A stretch of DNA of 64,000 bases from Phocoena phocoena. Its lineage: Eukaryota; Chordata; Mammalia; Artiodactyla; Phocoenidae. The notes under the pieces were generated by a model. The model was not told the origin of the DNA, searched no databases, and saw only the letters and a list, made by a program, of their open reading frames with translations. Made by a program: the position numbers and the translations under genes. The stretch spans positions 62,841,588 to 62,905,587 of the forward strand of contig NC_089234.1 of NCBI RefSeq assembly GCF_963924675.1. The letters are read 5' to 3'. Shown piece by piece: positions 36,201-49,090 of this stretch. Position 1 is the first letter of the stretch; every line of letters begins with the position of its first letter.

Positions 36201-39200
36201 TCGTTCCGTAGCCCACGTTCTCAGGACTCACGGCTCCAGGGGCGGAGTCTACGTAGGGACCCGCCCCCCTTCTTGGCTTTGGGAAGGGGCGGAGAGCAGA
36301 ACATTTCCTGACTGGCCACTGCGGGGCGGTGTTTCTCCACCTTAACAGTGAGCTTTTCTCTCTGAGGTATGGACCAGTAAGAATTTAGGGTACCAACCAC
36401 CACCTTTCTGGGGATGGTGATTTCCGACTCTGCTCCAGGCAACAGGGGAAAACAGGAGGGCAGAGGTGGGCTAGGAAGGCTATACTTTGGTGCTACTTCG
36501 AATTCTGAGAGGATTTGGGGGAAAGCCTGGTTTCTCGTGTGCAAGAATATATTATTTGTTCTTGGGTTGGGGAGCTTCTGAGATTTAGACTGGGGGCTCC
36601 ATCCGTACAGGCTCACATCCTGTGTGTGTAGGAATCTAGGAAAATGCACATACGCTCCCCAAATCAAAATACAAAAAAAGGCAGTCCAGGCTATGAGATT
36701 CTGGCAGGCCCTAGAAGATGGTTCCCAAAGCTCCTTGGCACTCCCTTTTGTGTGGGAACCTAGCCCAGAGTGAATTCCTAACCTGAACCGACCCACGAAA
36801 GAATGAGGCAACAGAAAGGCGTCACTCATACTTGGGAAGGATGGTAGAGATTAACTCCTTGTTTTACAAATGGGAAACAGACTGAGGGAGAGATCTGACT
36901 TGCCCAAGGTCATGCTTTAAATTAGATGCTAGGCAAGAACCCAGTTCTTCCGACTCCACAGGGCTGACCCTCAGTGGAAGGAAAATCATTTGTGCGTTAA
37001 GTCCGTATAGAGCTGTTTCACAGGACACAGACTTCCTGTGCCTCTCTGAGCCTCATTTTCCCGCTCTGGGTGCTGAGACAGGTGGCCCTGCTGATCCTCA
37101 AGGTCTATCTATCTCAGACACTCTGTGACGTCACAATGAAGGTAAGGTACAAGGGCCTGGCACCTGGCTGCTGCTCCACCCTCACCTGCTCCACAGTAGG
37201 ACAGATGATGATCGGGGAGTCTAGGAGCCCCCAAACCTTTTGTAATTAGCCTGCTTGCCAAAAGAGTAAGCAAGCCGAATTCTAAACTCAGGCTTTAGGG
37301 AAGACGTTTGCTGGAGCCACCTACTCCCCTCCCTCCAGGTGTCAGTACCTCTTGAAAGGGACCCAGCAAGGCTGGCACACGGGGAGGAAAGGAGGGGCTT
37401 GGGTACACCTCTGTTCTCCTAGAAAAAGGTCACATGACAGGGCCAGGGGTCTTGGGTCCATTCACCGGATGCTCCTGCTTGGGCCTTGTCAGAGAGAGGC
37501 TACAGCATCGCTCAGAAACCAGAATGGGCAGCATGCATCTTTCCAAAAGGAAATGAGAAGGCCTCAACACAGCCCCGGGTGTCCTCCACGGGGACTGGAT
37601 GAGCGCCATCAATGGTGCTCCGGGCCACCTGCTCACAGGTGGTGTGAAAGAGTATCTGCAGATGTGAGCCATGTTCCCAACCAAATGCTCATAGTCAGGA
37701 AGAGATGCTCCACCAGCACGTACAGTGTGGCCTGTCTCCACTGCCCCTTCCCTGCTAGGGATGTTCGTGCAGGATAGAACCATATCAACTCTAGGAAATC
37801 TATCTAGACAGACAGTTGCAGATATAGAAGATATACATAATCTATCTAATACATATGTGCATATACATATACACATATATTACATGATTCTGGAAGAAAT
37901 ATTCCAAACCATTAACAGTGGTGGGGGTGAGATACATAATTTTACTTCCTCCTTTGTGCTTAACGGCATTTAAAATTTTAAACAAATGTATTACTTGGTT
38001 AACTTTTTCATTCCTATTTATTTCCTTGTTTGGTAACTTGTCTGTCACTTGGAAGGACTCAGAGCTAACACAGGTGTCCCTTTTGCAGCAGGGGAAACTC
38101 TCATTGGGCACATGTGCTAGCCAGTCTGCCCTTCTTTTTTTTTTTTACTTTTTTTTTTTTTTTTTTTTTTCAAACCAAACCCTTGGGAGGTGGCCCAGGG
38201 TAGCCCGCCAGGGACAGCTCAGGGGCGTCAGCAAGGTCCTGGGGATTGAGTGCTGGCGGATGCTGGAGTCTCCCCCAGGTCGCCCCGTGCCTAGTCCCTT
38301 GATTCTCCTTCCAGGTACCACCTCGTGGTGATCGCCCTCATTTACTTCCTGCCTCTCGTGGTGACGTTCGTCGCCTACAGTGTCATCGGTCTCACGCTCT
38401 GGAGACGCAGTGTCCCAGGGTACGAGGTGCATGGCACCAACTTGCGCCACCTGCAGGCCGAGAAGGTGAACTCCGGGAGCGGGGCCGGAAGTTTGGCCCC
38501 GCCTCGGGATCAGCCATTCCGGGCACGTCGCCTAGAGGGCGCCGCGGAGGATAGACTCCACCTGTAACTTGCCCTTGTCCCAAGTCCCTGGCCAGAACAT
38601 TCATTCCTTCTTCCCGGGCGGGCGGACTTCCTTTGGTCTTTGGGCTGTGGCAGACACAGATTGCAGGGAGAGGGAGACCTTGGAACGCGTAGCTGGCATG
38701 GTCTCCTCTAAGGATGGGGTTAGGAACGACAGCTCATCCACTCTCCAGGGAGGGGAGCTGCTCGGCTCTAACAGGGATCCAAGCCGCCTTTTAGAGGAGG
38801 TGGCTACCGAGCTGGGCTTTGAGGAGTGAGGACTTCAAAGGAAAGACAGCAGTGTGGACAGAGAGACCAGCCTGAGCAAAAGCCCCGAGGTGGAAGGCCC
38901 AGGAGCGTCTGGGTAGCAGAAGCTCTAGGGGCCTGAGCCTGTGGAGGTAGACAGGGCCTGCTTACTGAGGGCTTCTCAGGCTGGCATGAGACGTGCCTCG
39001 TGCTTCCCCTCGGGAAAACTGGGGCTTGGGGCTTCCAGGCTGAGGAGTGACCTGAGTCTCTCCTGGACCAGTCTGTGAAGACCATGGTGCTGGTGGTGGT
39101 GACATTTGCCATCTGCTGGCTGCCCTACCACCTCTTCTTCATCCTGGGAAGCTTCCAGGAGGACATCTACTGCCACAAGTTCATCCAGCAGGTCTACCTG

Positions 39201-42200
39201 GCGCTCTTCTGGCTGGCCATGAGCTCCACCATGTACAATCCCATCACTTATTGCTGCCTCAACCACAGGTGAGCCCTCACCCCAGCCCCTCTCCCCAGCC
39301 TAGCTCCACCTGGACTCCCCTGCACAGCTCGAGCCTGTGCCCGTCCATCCCCGCCACCATGGGATTACCATCCTCCCAGGGAGCCCCCAGCACAGTCCTC
39401 CCTCTGGTCCAGGCCTAACTCGAGCCCCACCTCCTCCCCAAAGCTTTGCCCTGTTGCCCAGGCCACAGCTCTCACGTCTGCCTGCCCCTGCTCTTTCTTC
39501 TGGGGGCTGCATCTGGGACAAGGAGAAGAAAGGAGGGGGACAGAGAGATGGAGGGAGGGGAGAGAGGGAGAAGGACAGCCAGAGAGGGTGGAAGGAAGGA
39601 GCCAGGTAAAGGAGGGAGGGACTGATGGTTTTAAGAGCTTCCTACACTGAGGAAGAACTGAGGACTGTCCCTGGGCGAGGAGAACAGCGCCAACCGCAGC
39701 AGAACGAAGCACTCAACCTGAGGCTGGGGGCCAAGACTAGAGGGGGAGCAGGTTGCTCCCTGGAAGATCACAGAAGGGGCTTTCAGGGCAGCTAGGAAGT
39801 GACCTTGGCAGACACTGCCAGAAAGGAAGGAGCCAAGTTCTCACTTCCCCCCAACCCTTGTACTTCTAGAGAAGTGTAGTCCCAGAGAGGGGCTGGCATT
39901 TGCTCAGGGGCACTTGCACAGGTGAGGAGGTGCTGGGCCAGGCAGGAGCCCCAGCCCAGGAGTCCTGCTTGCAGAGCAAGTCGTTCAGCCTCTCAGAAAG
40001 CCTTGACGGTGGAGCCAGGTAAGAGGAGATGAGAGGTGGACACTGAGTCCTGGCCTTAACAAGGCAATGATGTGCGTGAGGTTGGCCCTGGGCATCTTTT
40101 ATCACCTCCCTGCCCACATGTCCACACCACTCATAATGCCAGTAGGATCTTTGTTGCTCAGATATCCCACCCGGGGCAGGCCCGAAGGAAGTAAGAGACT
40201 GTACTTTTTTTTTTTTTTTTTTGACTGTTTAATGGCTGCCAGAACCTTCCATTTGTCTCCTGAGAGGCAAATATATAATGGGAGGGAGGTGTTATCCCCA
40301 TTTTACAGATGAGGAAACTGAGCCTCCAAAAGGAAGACTCTCCTAAACTCATACAGCAGGAATTCCATGTGTCTCCAAGGCCTTTAATCTCATCCCCGCA
40401 TCACACATTTCTCTTGCATGCAGTTGTAGGAGTGCGAACTTGGAGACAGGGACTGTCACATCAGGGAGGGGGCTCCCAGCCTTCTGTGTCTGTGCACTGG
40501 TCACTCTCCCGCTACCCAAAGACACAGTCCCTGGGAGTCTGAACACCCCAGGGCTTTACAACTTCTGAATCATTCAGTATTTGATGACAATAGCTCTGAA
40601 GACTGGTGCTCCTGGCGGAATTTTCATTCTTCCGCAAAACGTTCACCAGTGGCTCTGTGCGCCCGGCACTGTTCCAGGCCCTTGGGACACCCTGGGGAAC
40701 AAAAACAGTGATCACTATCCTCGGGGAGCTGACCCTCTAGTGGGGAGGTGGAGATAGACAATAAGCAAATGTAATGAGTAAATATACATTGTGTATTAGG
40801 TGATAAATCCTATAGAAAAAAGAAAAAGTAGAGCCGGGTAAGAGAGGACAGGAAGTGCCGGGGGAAGTAATGGGCATAGGGTTGTGATTTTACAGGATGG
40901 TCAGGGTAGGCTTTACTAAGGGGTCTTTTGAGCAGACTTGAGGACTGAGTGGGCCCTGTAGGTGTCTGGACAAGAATTCCAGGCAGAGGGAACAGCCAAA
41001 GGACCCTGTGGTCAAGGTAAGGACTTGGGCTGGTTCTCTGACATGAGGAGCCTTGCAGTGTTCTGAGCGGGGGAAACACATGCTCTGATTCCCTTTTAAA
41101 AGAATCAGTCTTGCAACTGTGTTGGAACTGGACCACAGAGGAGCAAGGTGGGGGAGGCAGGGAGATGGTTAGGCAGGTGCAATAATCCAGGCGAGAGATG
41201 GTGGGTTTAGACATGTGACAAGTGGTCAGAGTCCGGAGACTGCTAAGGTAGAGCCAACAGAATTTGATGGAGAGGGAGTCAAGGATGACCCCAGGTGTCT
41301 GGCCTGAACTAGTGGAAGGACAGCGTGGTCAGTTGTCAGGAACTGAGACGAGGACGACTAGGGGGGTGTTGGGGGAAAAGGGTGGGGAGCTCGGGTTGGG
41401 ACATGCTGAGTGTGGGCAGAGGCCATGAAGCTCCCATAATAAAGGCATTTATTGGGCTGTACCACGAAACCTTCAGAGCTCCAGCGGGAGGAACCAAAAT
41501 CGGGCCTGCTCTTCTGAAACTCGGAACCCTGCGTCTCCGGGAACAGACCATATAGTTCTTTCCCTCCCTCCGCATCACACAGGGTCTCATCTGTTCTGCC
41601 GGCTCTTTCTCACTTCTTCCAGTCACTCTCTGCCTCCTCTGATCTCCAATTTACAGGTGGACCCTCTTTGCTGCCTTGGGGAAAGTTGTCTATTTTTTAA
41701 GCAAATGTACTAAAACTTGGTAGTTCCATGTGTATATTTTCTTTCAAAGCATCCGTATTCTACCCAACATTGCCAAAGCCCCAAGTTTTTAAGGCTCCTC
41801 TTTGCATACTCCTTTAGAAGCCAATTAACAAATCGAACAAGAAAATCTGTTGTGTCTTTATGACCGAACTTGGTTTATTTTTGTTTGTTTGTAATAACAA
41901 ACGGTCTCATTCTGCTCACTTCAGTTCTTGGACTTAGCTCCAGATTACTTCTGGTTGTTTCCAAAAACCAAATCCACTAAAGAACGTGTCTCCCCAGAGA
42001 CCCTGAGCTCTTAGGAGCGAGGCAGCGACTTTCCTCTGGAGGAGAGATCGGCTCCTGGAGGTGGGAGCAGCCACAGGACAGTTCCCATAACTGCCGCCCT
42101 CACTCCGTTGCTCAAGATGACCCTCCATCCCCCAGGTTTCGCTCTGGATTCCGGCCTGCTTACCGTTGCTACCCATGGGTCACGCCAACTGAAGAGGACA

Positions 42201-42352
42201 AGATTGAGCTGACTCACACCTCATCCCTTTCCACGAGAGTCAACAGGTGTCACACTAAAGAGACTTTGTTCATGGCTGGGGATGTGGCCCCCTCTGGGGC
42301 TGCCAATGGGCAGGCTGGAAGTCTGCAAGCTGAAGTGTCTGCTGACCCCTGA
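32884..42352 (+). CDS. TACR2: TACR2, neurokinin-2 (substance K) receptor, complete coding region in five exons
   Basis: Class A GPCR for tachykinins, with neurokinin A as preferred ligand; it couples through Gq in smooth muscle (family knowledge). Coding segments 32884-33275, 34813-34983, 38315-38465, 39072-39268 and 42136-42352 join without a stop into 375 codons; the human protein is 398. The exon phase pattern (2,2,0,2) is that of the tachykinin receptors. Seen are N-glycosylation sites N11 and N19, the C106-C181 disulfide pair, D130-R131-Y132, CWLP in helix 6, NPITY in helix 7 and a Cys at 315 for palmitoylation. Oddities are an 8-residue loss in extracellular loop 2, prolines at 43 and 157, I127S, one residue missing in loop 3, a GC donor in intron 1 and a different short C-terminus. 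The frame is intact, but loss or change of function is possible. Confidence 0.95.
33276..34812 (+). other. TACR2 intron 1 (GC-AG)
   Basis: Begins gcaagagg and ends ctgctcacag. It contains L2-like text near 33795-33890 and 34030-34180 ('tgttctgggcactgggggaa'). No further exon seen. Confidence 0.75.
34813..34983 (+). CDS. TACR2: TACR2 exon 2 (helix 4 and extracellular loop 2), shortened by 24 bp
   Basis: 171 bp between 'ctctgctcacag' and the donor gtaagg; tachykinin-receptor exon 2 is normally 195 bp, so 24 bp are missing and the frame is kept. It encodes from R131 through YMAIVHPF, helix 4, and loop 2 with C181, then ends ASHL plus two bases of L188. The human loop segment WPEDSGGKTLLL is replaced by SHLL. 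P157 falls in helix 4 and C170 is an extra loop cysteine. Confidence 0.93.
35130..35375 (+). mobile_element. MIR SINE, nearly full length
   Basis: 'cacttagcacttactaaatg', 'cccatttttcagatgaggaa', 'accacacagctagtaagtgg' and 'tccaggcagtcctgcttcag' reproduce the MIR consensus from head to tail. Confidence 0.9.
35621..35647 (+). repeat. G-run tract, possible G-quadruplex
   Basis: Runs of 6, 7 and 9 guanines separated by single thymines, within TACR2 intron 2 and on the coding strand, so it would also be present in the pre-mRNA. The 9-G run can supply two tetrad-forming runs. Confidence 0.75.
38315..38465 (+). CDS. TACR2: TACR2 exon 3 (helix 5 and intracellular loop 3)
   Basis: 151 bp after tccttccag and before gtgaac. 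It completes L188 and encodes Y189-K238, starting [14 protein letters not shown] (helix 5) and ending HLQAEK. The end reads AEK where I recall AMKK in human, one residue fewer. It keeps the frame and ends in phase 0. Confidence 0.95.
38466..39071 (+). other. TACR2 intron 3
   Basis: gtgaac to ctggaccag. The middle (about 38700-38960) resembles a diverged L2 ('ctgggctttgaggagtgagg'). No exon inside. Confidence 0.65.
39072..39268 (+). CDS. TACR2: TACR2 exon 4 (helices 6 and 7)
   Basis: 197 bp, the usual tachykinin-receptor size. It encodes S239-H303 plus two bases of R304. It contains [10 protein letters not shown] (helix 6), [20 protein letters not shown] and the NPITY motif of helix 7; human has NPIIY. 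The first residue is Ser where human has Phe. The donor is AG followed by gtgagc. Confidence 0.96.
39269..42135 (+). other. TACR2 intron 4
   Basis: gtgagc to atcccccag. It includes a purine-rich tract near 39518-39610, a short T tract at 40206-40221, a MIR-like block at 40295-40345 and a long sense-strand L2 remnant at about 40630-41320. No extra exon recognised. Confidence 0.7.
40630..41320 (+). mobile_element. L2 (LINE-2) remnant
   Basis: The order 'ggcactgttccaggcccttg', 'aggcagagggaacagccaaa', 'aataatccaggcgagagatg', 'gagtcaaggatgacccca' follows the L2 3' region. Non-coding. Confidence 0.7.
42136..42352 (+). CDS. TACR2: TACR2 exon 5 (cytoplasmic tail)
   Basis: 217 bp including the TGA at 42350-42352. 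It encodes F305-P375. The first part is well conserved (FRSGFR, then [16 protein letters not shown]), with RCYPW at 314-318 where human has RCCPW. After about residue 360 the sequence (ends EVSADP) no longer resembles the human tail, which is roughly a dozen residues longer. This suggests a frameshift or replacement near the end. Confidence 0.93.
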
Positions 42353-44649
42353 ACCCTTGTGCCTGGCTGCAGGGGGAGGCTTAGCACCCTGGAGAAGTAG
42401 CCAGGGAGACTCTCTACATCAGAGAGTTTGGCCCATGCCTCACCCTTCAGTACATCAATGGAAAAACAAGATGGGGCCAGGAACTCTGCAGTGGGTGCTG
42501 ACTCTCCCAGCCACCCCTCTGACAGTGCTTCAGGGCATCCAATAAGTCAGAGAAGACAGTGTGAGCTAACATTTATCTAATCTGGGAGTTGCAAGCTCGA
42601 ATGCCTCCCTGGGGCATACAACATGAGTAAACCGAATCCAGTATAAAAGAAAAACTGTAGATAAAATGATAAAAGGTAAGTGACTTTCAGTGTTGGAGCA
42701 AAAGGAAGGGTGGGGACTGTGGCAAACTGGAGAGCACAGGAATGCAAAGGGGATGACAGCCGATCAGCTCTGGACAGATGCTGCCATGTGGCTGGGAGCC
42801 CAGTGTTGTCAGATCCTCCAAACCTTTCAAGAGAAGCCAGAAATCCAAATCTGTGAAACTGCCAGGTTTGTTCAATTGAGCTCCCATTTTTATAAATGTT
42901 GCATAAACCAAACAAAACACACCTGTCGGCAGCACCCAACCATGACACTGACCTATTATTAGGCTAAAGACACATGGAAAGAAGCTTCTTGTTCTGCAAA
43001 GCCCCTAACCTGTGAGCCAATCCAGGGCTTCTCTGCCTTAGCATCTAAGAACCCAGATCCACCCTGGTGTAGAAGGTGGTTAAAAGGAGCCTCAGGGGGC
43101 TTCCCTGGTGGCGCAGTGGTTGAGAATCTGCCTGCCAATTCAGGGGACACGGTTCAAGCCCTGGTCTGGGAAGATCCCACATGCCGCGGAGCTACTAGGC
43201 CCGTGAGCCACAACTACTGAGCCTGCGTGTCTGGAGCCTGTGCTCCGCAACGAGAGGCCGCGACAGTGAGAGGCCCGCACACCGCGATGAAGAGTGGCCC
43301 CCGCTCGCCGCAACTAGAGAAAGCCCTTGCACAGAAACGAAGACCCAACACAGCCAAAAAAATTAATTTTAAAAAAGGAGCCTCAGCTGGGTGGCCTCAG
43401 ACAAGTCACAATGACCTTCAGCTCCTTTCCCTTTCAATGGCAAAACTACCTCACAGGGATGCTGTGAGGATGATGGGAGTGATGCCTATAAACTGGCAGG
43501 CCCAACACAGGTTAAGTGCTTCATAAACAGCAGCTGTGACTTATTACTACCAGGGCAGCCGTTTGACCTGAATTCCGCAAGTCAGCAACACAGCCCTCAC
43601 CCTTACTTCTGCTCAGGGAGGTGGCAGGCAGAGAACACCCACTGTCCCATCTCCCAGAAAGCTCCAGGCCCAGCCCAGTCCACACCTCACCCTGCTTGCT
43701 GACTCACCCTTCCCACCTCACGGCCCCTCCAGAAGCATCACGTAACACTGTAAATGCACACCTAGAGTTCAATGTTATCTGTGTTCTCCACAAGATCACT
43801 GTGTCATAGGCACCGGCAGTGACAAATAAAGGGACTCTGGTCTCACCAAACCAAGGGAGCATGCAGTCAGTCCTGGGAAAAGCCACCAGAGGTGTGGTCA
43901 TGACCTGGGAGACTCACATCGCACCTCAATCACAGGGTACCAGAATGTGGACTGATGTGGGGTCCACAGACAGGCTGGGGGAGAACCCCAAACGGCAGCC
44001 ACAGAGTGGAAGAGCACCTCAGGACTGCGGTGGGGCAGGGATGACAGCGTCAGACAAAGGCCCACAGAAGGGGTTCGTTTATGACAGGGGTTGGGGAGAG
44101 GACAGCAACCCTGCTACCCTGGGCTGCTGCAAGGCCTCACCTGCTCAAGGCAGGGGATCTCTTCATCCATCGTCCTGGAGTTGGCAGAGTGTGATGAGGG
44201 GAGGACCCGCTCTAGCACAGCAGGAGGGAGGGCCAGTGTTGCCCTGTCCTCTCATGGGGCTTCCAACAGCCCCCGCAAGCCAAGCTGACTTTTCCTTTGT
44301 TCCAACTACAAGTGAGGAGGCCAGGCTATTGGAAGACGGAGGCCTTCCATCCCTTTACCTTCTGAGAGGTGTCGAGGCGGGGGCTGCAGGAGTCCCTCCC
44401 TGCGGTAGGCCCCCGGGGCTGGAGCAGGGAACTGGAAGGGCAGGTGCTAGAAGAAGGGGAGAGGCTACTTCTTGACCCTCTGCAGGGAGAGTACAGAAGT
44501 CCTCAAGCCAAAAGAAGGCTGTACGCTGAAGAACACAGCCTTCATTTAAAACTCTGCCCTGACCCAGAAGGCCACGAGACCCCCCAGGGTTTGGTTTCTG
44601 CCACATCCCCCGATGTCCTCCCCACTCCCCAGCCATTAAGCGTCACTCG
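42353..44649. other. TACR2 3' UTR and gap between convergent genes
   Basis: TACR2 and HK1 point towards each other here. A sense AATAAA at 43825-43830 is a possible but unproven TACR2 poly(A) signal, about 1.5 kb past the stop. A SINE lies at 43096-43372. A 218-codon plus-strand open frame at 43819-44475 has no recognisable domain and low-complexity composition, so I do not call it a gene. Confidence 0.5.
43096..43372 (+). mobile_element. CHR-type SINE, mixed subtype
   Basis: Perfect 14-bp target duplication, aaaaggagcctcag, at 43082-43095 and 43373-43386. The middle combines intermediate-subtype text ('cgtgtctggagcctgtgctc') with the long-subtype end ('aagacccaacacagcc'). Confidence 0.93.
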
Positions 44650-45394
44650 GGTCTTTGAATTGGTACAAAGTTTACTAGGTCATACAACATGGCTCACAAA
44701 AGCGATGGGAAATTCCAATGAGCGTACTGTTTCTTGATTGGTTCGTTTTACCCAAACGGAGACAAGACACTTTCCCGCAGGACTGCCCACCTCCCCTCCC
44801 CAAGACAGACAGGATGCAAGACTGTCACAATGTGGCTATGACCAGTTCCATGGACACACAGTTCAGAGGCATTGACACGCCCTGATGGGACACCAGACAG
44901 CAATGGGTGCGGGGCCGGGAGGAAGCGGCGGCTGACGCACCCGTGGGAGGAGTCCCGGCAGTGTCTGCTGGTGAAAATACATTGCACACGGGGGACACAT
45001 CCCCAAGGACGGGCTGCGGAGGCCCATAAGGCCTGTCAGATGGTGTGACTTTTCATTTTGGGCCAATAAATAACTGTTGGACTAATGCATAAGTTAGAAA
45101 CGGACGCCACTAAAACTTCACATGTGGGGAACGTACGACCAGGTTGAAGTCAAATCATGCAAAGTGGCAGGGCAGGTGAGGAGGGATCTGGAGGTCAGGG
45201 AGATTACCAACAGCACACACTCTATTTTGTACCCTATGTTACGCGCCATTAGTTGGCTTCTGTTTTCCTCCCCGCGGTGGTGCTGGCGGGCTTTGGTGCT
45301 GGCGTCTCCCAGCACAGCTCGCTGGGCAGAACAGGGGGGTGCTGCTTGAAGAGAGAAGTGCTGGAAGGGCAGCAGGCTGGGGGGTCCAGGACTC
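44650..45394 (-). other. HK1: HK1 3' UTR
   Basis: Runs from the TAA at 45397-45395 to the inferred cleavage near 44650. No repeat element is inserted. The end is inferred from the signal at 44671-44676. Confidence 0.65.
44671..44676 (-). terminator. Probable HK1 poly(A) signal AGTAAA
   Basis: The minus strand reads 'gacctagtaaactttgtacc' here. I see no AATAAA on the minus strand between this point and the HK1 stop. AGTAAA is a known weaker variant. The resulting 3' UTR of about 0.75 kb fits HK1. Confidence 0.55.
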
Positions 45395-47409
<2,015 letters not shown>

Positions 47410-48100
47410 TCACTGCACTTATCCACGAAAAGTGTCATGGGGTTTTCTCTCCCCTTCAAAATAACATTTACTTGTCTATTTTTTTTAATGATCCCCAAAG
47501 TATTACATGTTAAGTTGTAGAAAAACTAGCAAATCTAGAAAAATAAAAATTGGAAAATTAAACCTATCTACAATCCCAACACTGGGGAAAATACTATTAA
47601 CGTTTAAATATATTTCCTTCCAATCTATTTTTCTTGGATATCATTAAACAATGTCTTTGTCCTGATATGTGAATAGGCTTGTTCTTTATTTGTTTATTTT
47701 TAAATTTTTGTTTTATACTGCAGTGTAGTTGATTAACAATGTTGCAAGCTTGTCCTTTATTTATGGTTTTCTTTCTTGCTGTTTTTCATGCTTCAAACAT
47801 CTGAGCAAGTTCCCACCTCCTTGTCTGAGACCAAGATTGGTAAAAGCTGCCATAGTAGTCTATTCTGGGGATGACCATAATTTATTTAGCCAGTCTAGAG
47901 AAATTTAAGTTGTTTGCAATTTTCTGTTAATATAAAGTAACACTCTGATGCTGTTCCTGTTGGTGCAAGTCATATTTTCCCCTTAGGATACATTTCTCGG
48001 TCAAAGGGTTTTTGATACGTATTGCCAAGTGCCTTTCTGAAAGTTATATCAATTTACTGTCTCTAACAGAGTATTTGGCCTTACTTGTCCCCAGTGGAAA

Positions 48101-48445
48101 GGGGCTTCCCTGGTACAGTGGTTAAGAATCTGCCTGCTGATGCAGGTGACACGGGTTCGAGCCCTGGTCAGGGAAGATCCTACATGCCGCGGAGCAACTA
48201 GGCCCATGCGCCACAACCACTGAGCCTGCGCTCTAGAGCCCGGAGCCTCTACTGAGCCCACGTGCCACAACTACTGAAACCCACACACCTAGAGCCTGTC
48301 CTCCGCAACAAGAGAAGCCACAGCAACAAGAAGCCCGCGCACCACAACGAAGAGTAGCCCCCACTCGCCTCAACTAGAGAAAGCCCGCACACAGCAACGA
48401 AGACCCAACACAGCCAAAAGTAAAAATAAATAAAAGAAGTAAATT
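48101..48445 (+). mobile_element. Long CHR-type SINE (shortened head)
   Basis: Begins ggggcttccctggtacagtg. It lacks the usual 'ggcgc' in the head and one 'ccgtgctcc' type block, but is otherwise the long subtype. Its A tail runs into the next SINE. Confidence 0.88.
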
Positions 48446-48449
48446 TTTT

Positions 48450-48660
48450 TTTTTTTTTTTTTTTTTTTTTGCGGTACGCGGGCCTCTTACTTTTGTGGCC
48501 TCTCCCGTTGCGGAGCACAGGCTCCGGACGCGCAGGCTCAGCGGCCATGGCTCACGGGCCTAGCCGCTCCGCGGCATGTGGGATCTTCCCGGACTGGGGC
48601 ACGAACCCGCGTCCCCTGCATCGGCAGGCAGACTCCCAACCACTGCGCCACCAGGGAAGC
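48450..48660 (-). mobile_element. Intermediate CHR-type SINE inserted in another SINE's tail
   Basis: Reverse-oriented 200-nt subtype whose poly(T) starts directly in the A-rich tail of the upstream SINE. Flanks gtaaatttttt and ataaatttttt form the likely target duplication. Confidence 0.9.
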
Positions 48661-48884
48661 CCAATAAATTTTTTTAAAAAATTAAAAACACTGGACAATT
48701 TGGTAAGAATGGCATCACACTGGTTTAATCTGTGCTCCTCTCTGTTAGTAAGGATTACTGTTTTTGTTTACTGGCCATATGAACTACCTTATACCAAAAC
48801 TCTTGTTCTCCTGAGATATTTGTCTCCTCATTAAACTGAAAGAGTTGACAATGACTGATGATGAACACAACAGCAGTGGTAAGA

Positions 48885-49090
48885 ACAGTCAGCCTTTTTT
48901 GAGAACTTACTATGTGACACGTGCTTTACATACATCACCTTATTCCTCCTCCGAACAGCCAACTGATCCATGTATGATTATTCCCATTTTAAAGATGCGG
49001 GAATTGAGGCTCGGAGAGATCGAGTAACTCACCCCAAAGCTCACAGCCAATGGGGTAGAGCAGGTCTCAAGACCAGACCTGCCAAAGCTC
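48885..49090 (+). mobile_element. MIR SINE
   Basis: 'gagaacttactatgtgacac', 'cattttaaagatgcgggaat' and 'gaggctcggagagatcgagt' follow MIR order. Confidence 0.8.

Larger units (their letters stand above)
34984..38314 (+). other. TACR2 intron 2
   Basis: Canonical gtaagg to tccttccag. It holds an alternating purine/pyrimidine (TG/CA) run at 35000-35095, a MIR at 35130-35375, a G-run tract at 35621-35647, a mildly CpG-rich zone at about 35990-36310, a short (ATAC) rich patch near 37850-37880, and a long T tract at 38136-38170. Open frames such as 36221-36829 on the minus strand show no known domain. Confidence 0.7.

Noticed and set aside
36221..36829. 202-codon minus-strand open frame in TACR2 intron 2
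   Set aside because: No similarity to any family I know and no flanking gene signals. The CpG-rich start of the region favours long chance frames.
38136..38170. Long T tract as a retrocopy poly(A) tail on the minus strand
   Set aside because: The adjoining sequence to the right resembles no gene or known repeat, and no target duplication is visible.
43819..44475. 218-codon plus-strand open frame between TACR2 and HK1
   Set aside because: No recognisable domain, biased composition, no splice or promoter support, and it lies in the tail-to-tail gap of two genes. Most likely chance in G+C-rich DNA.
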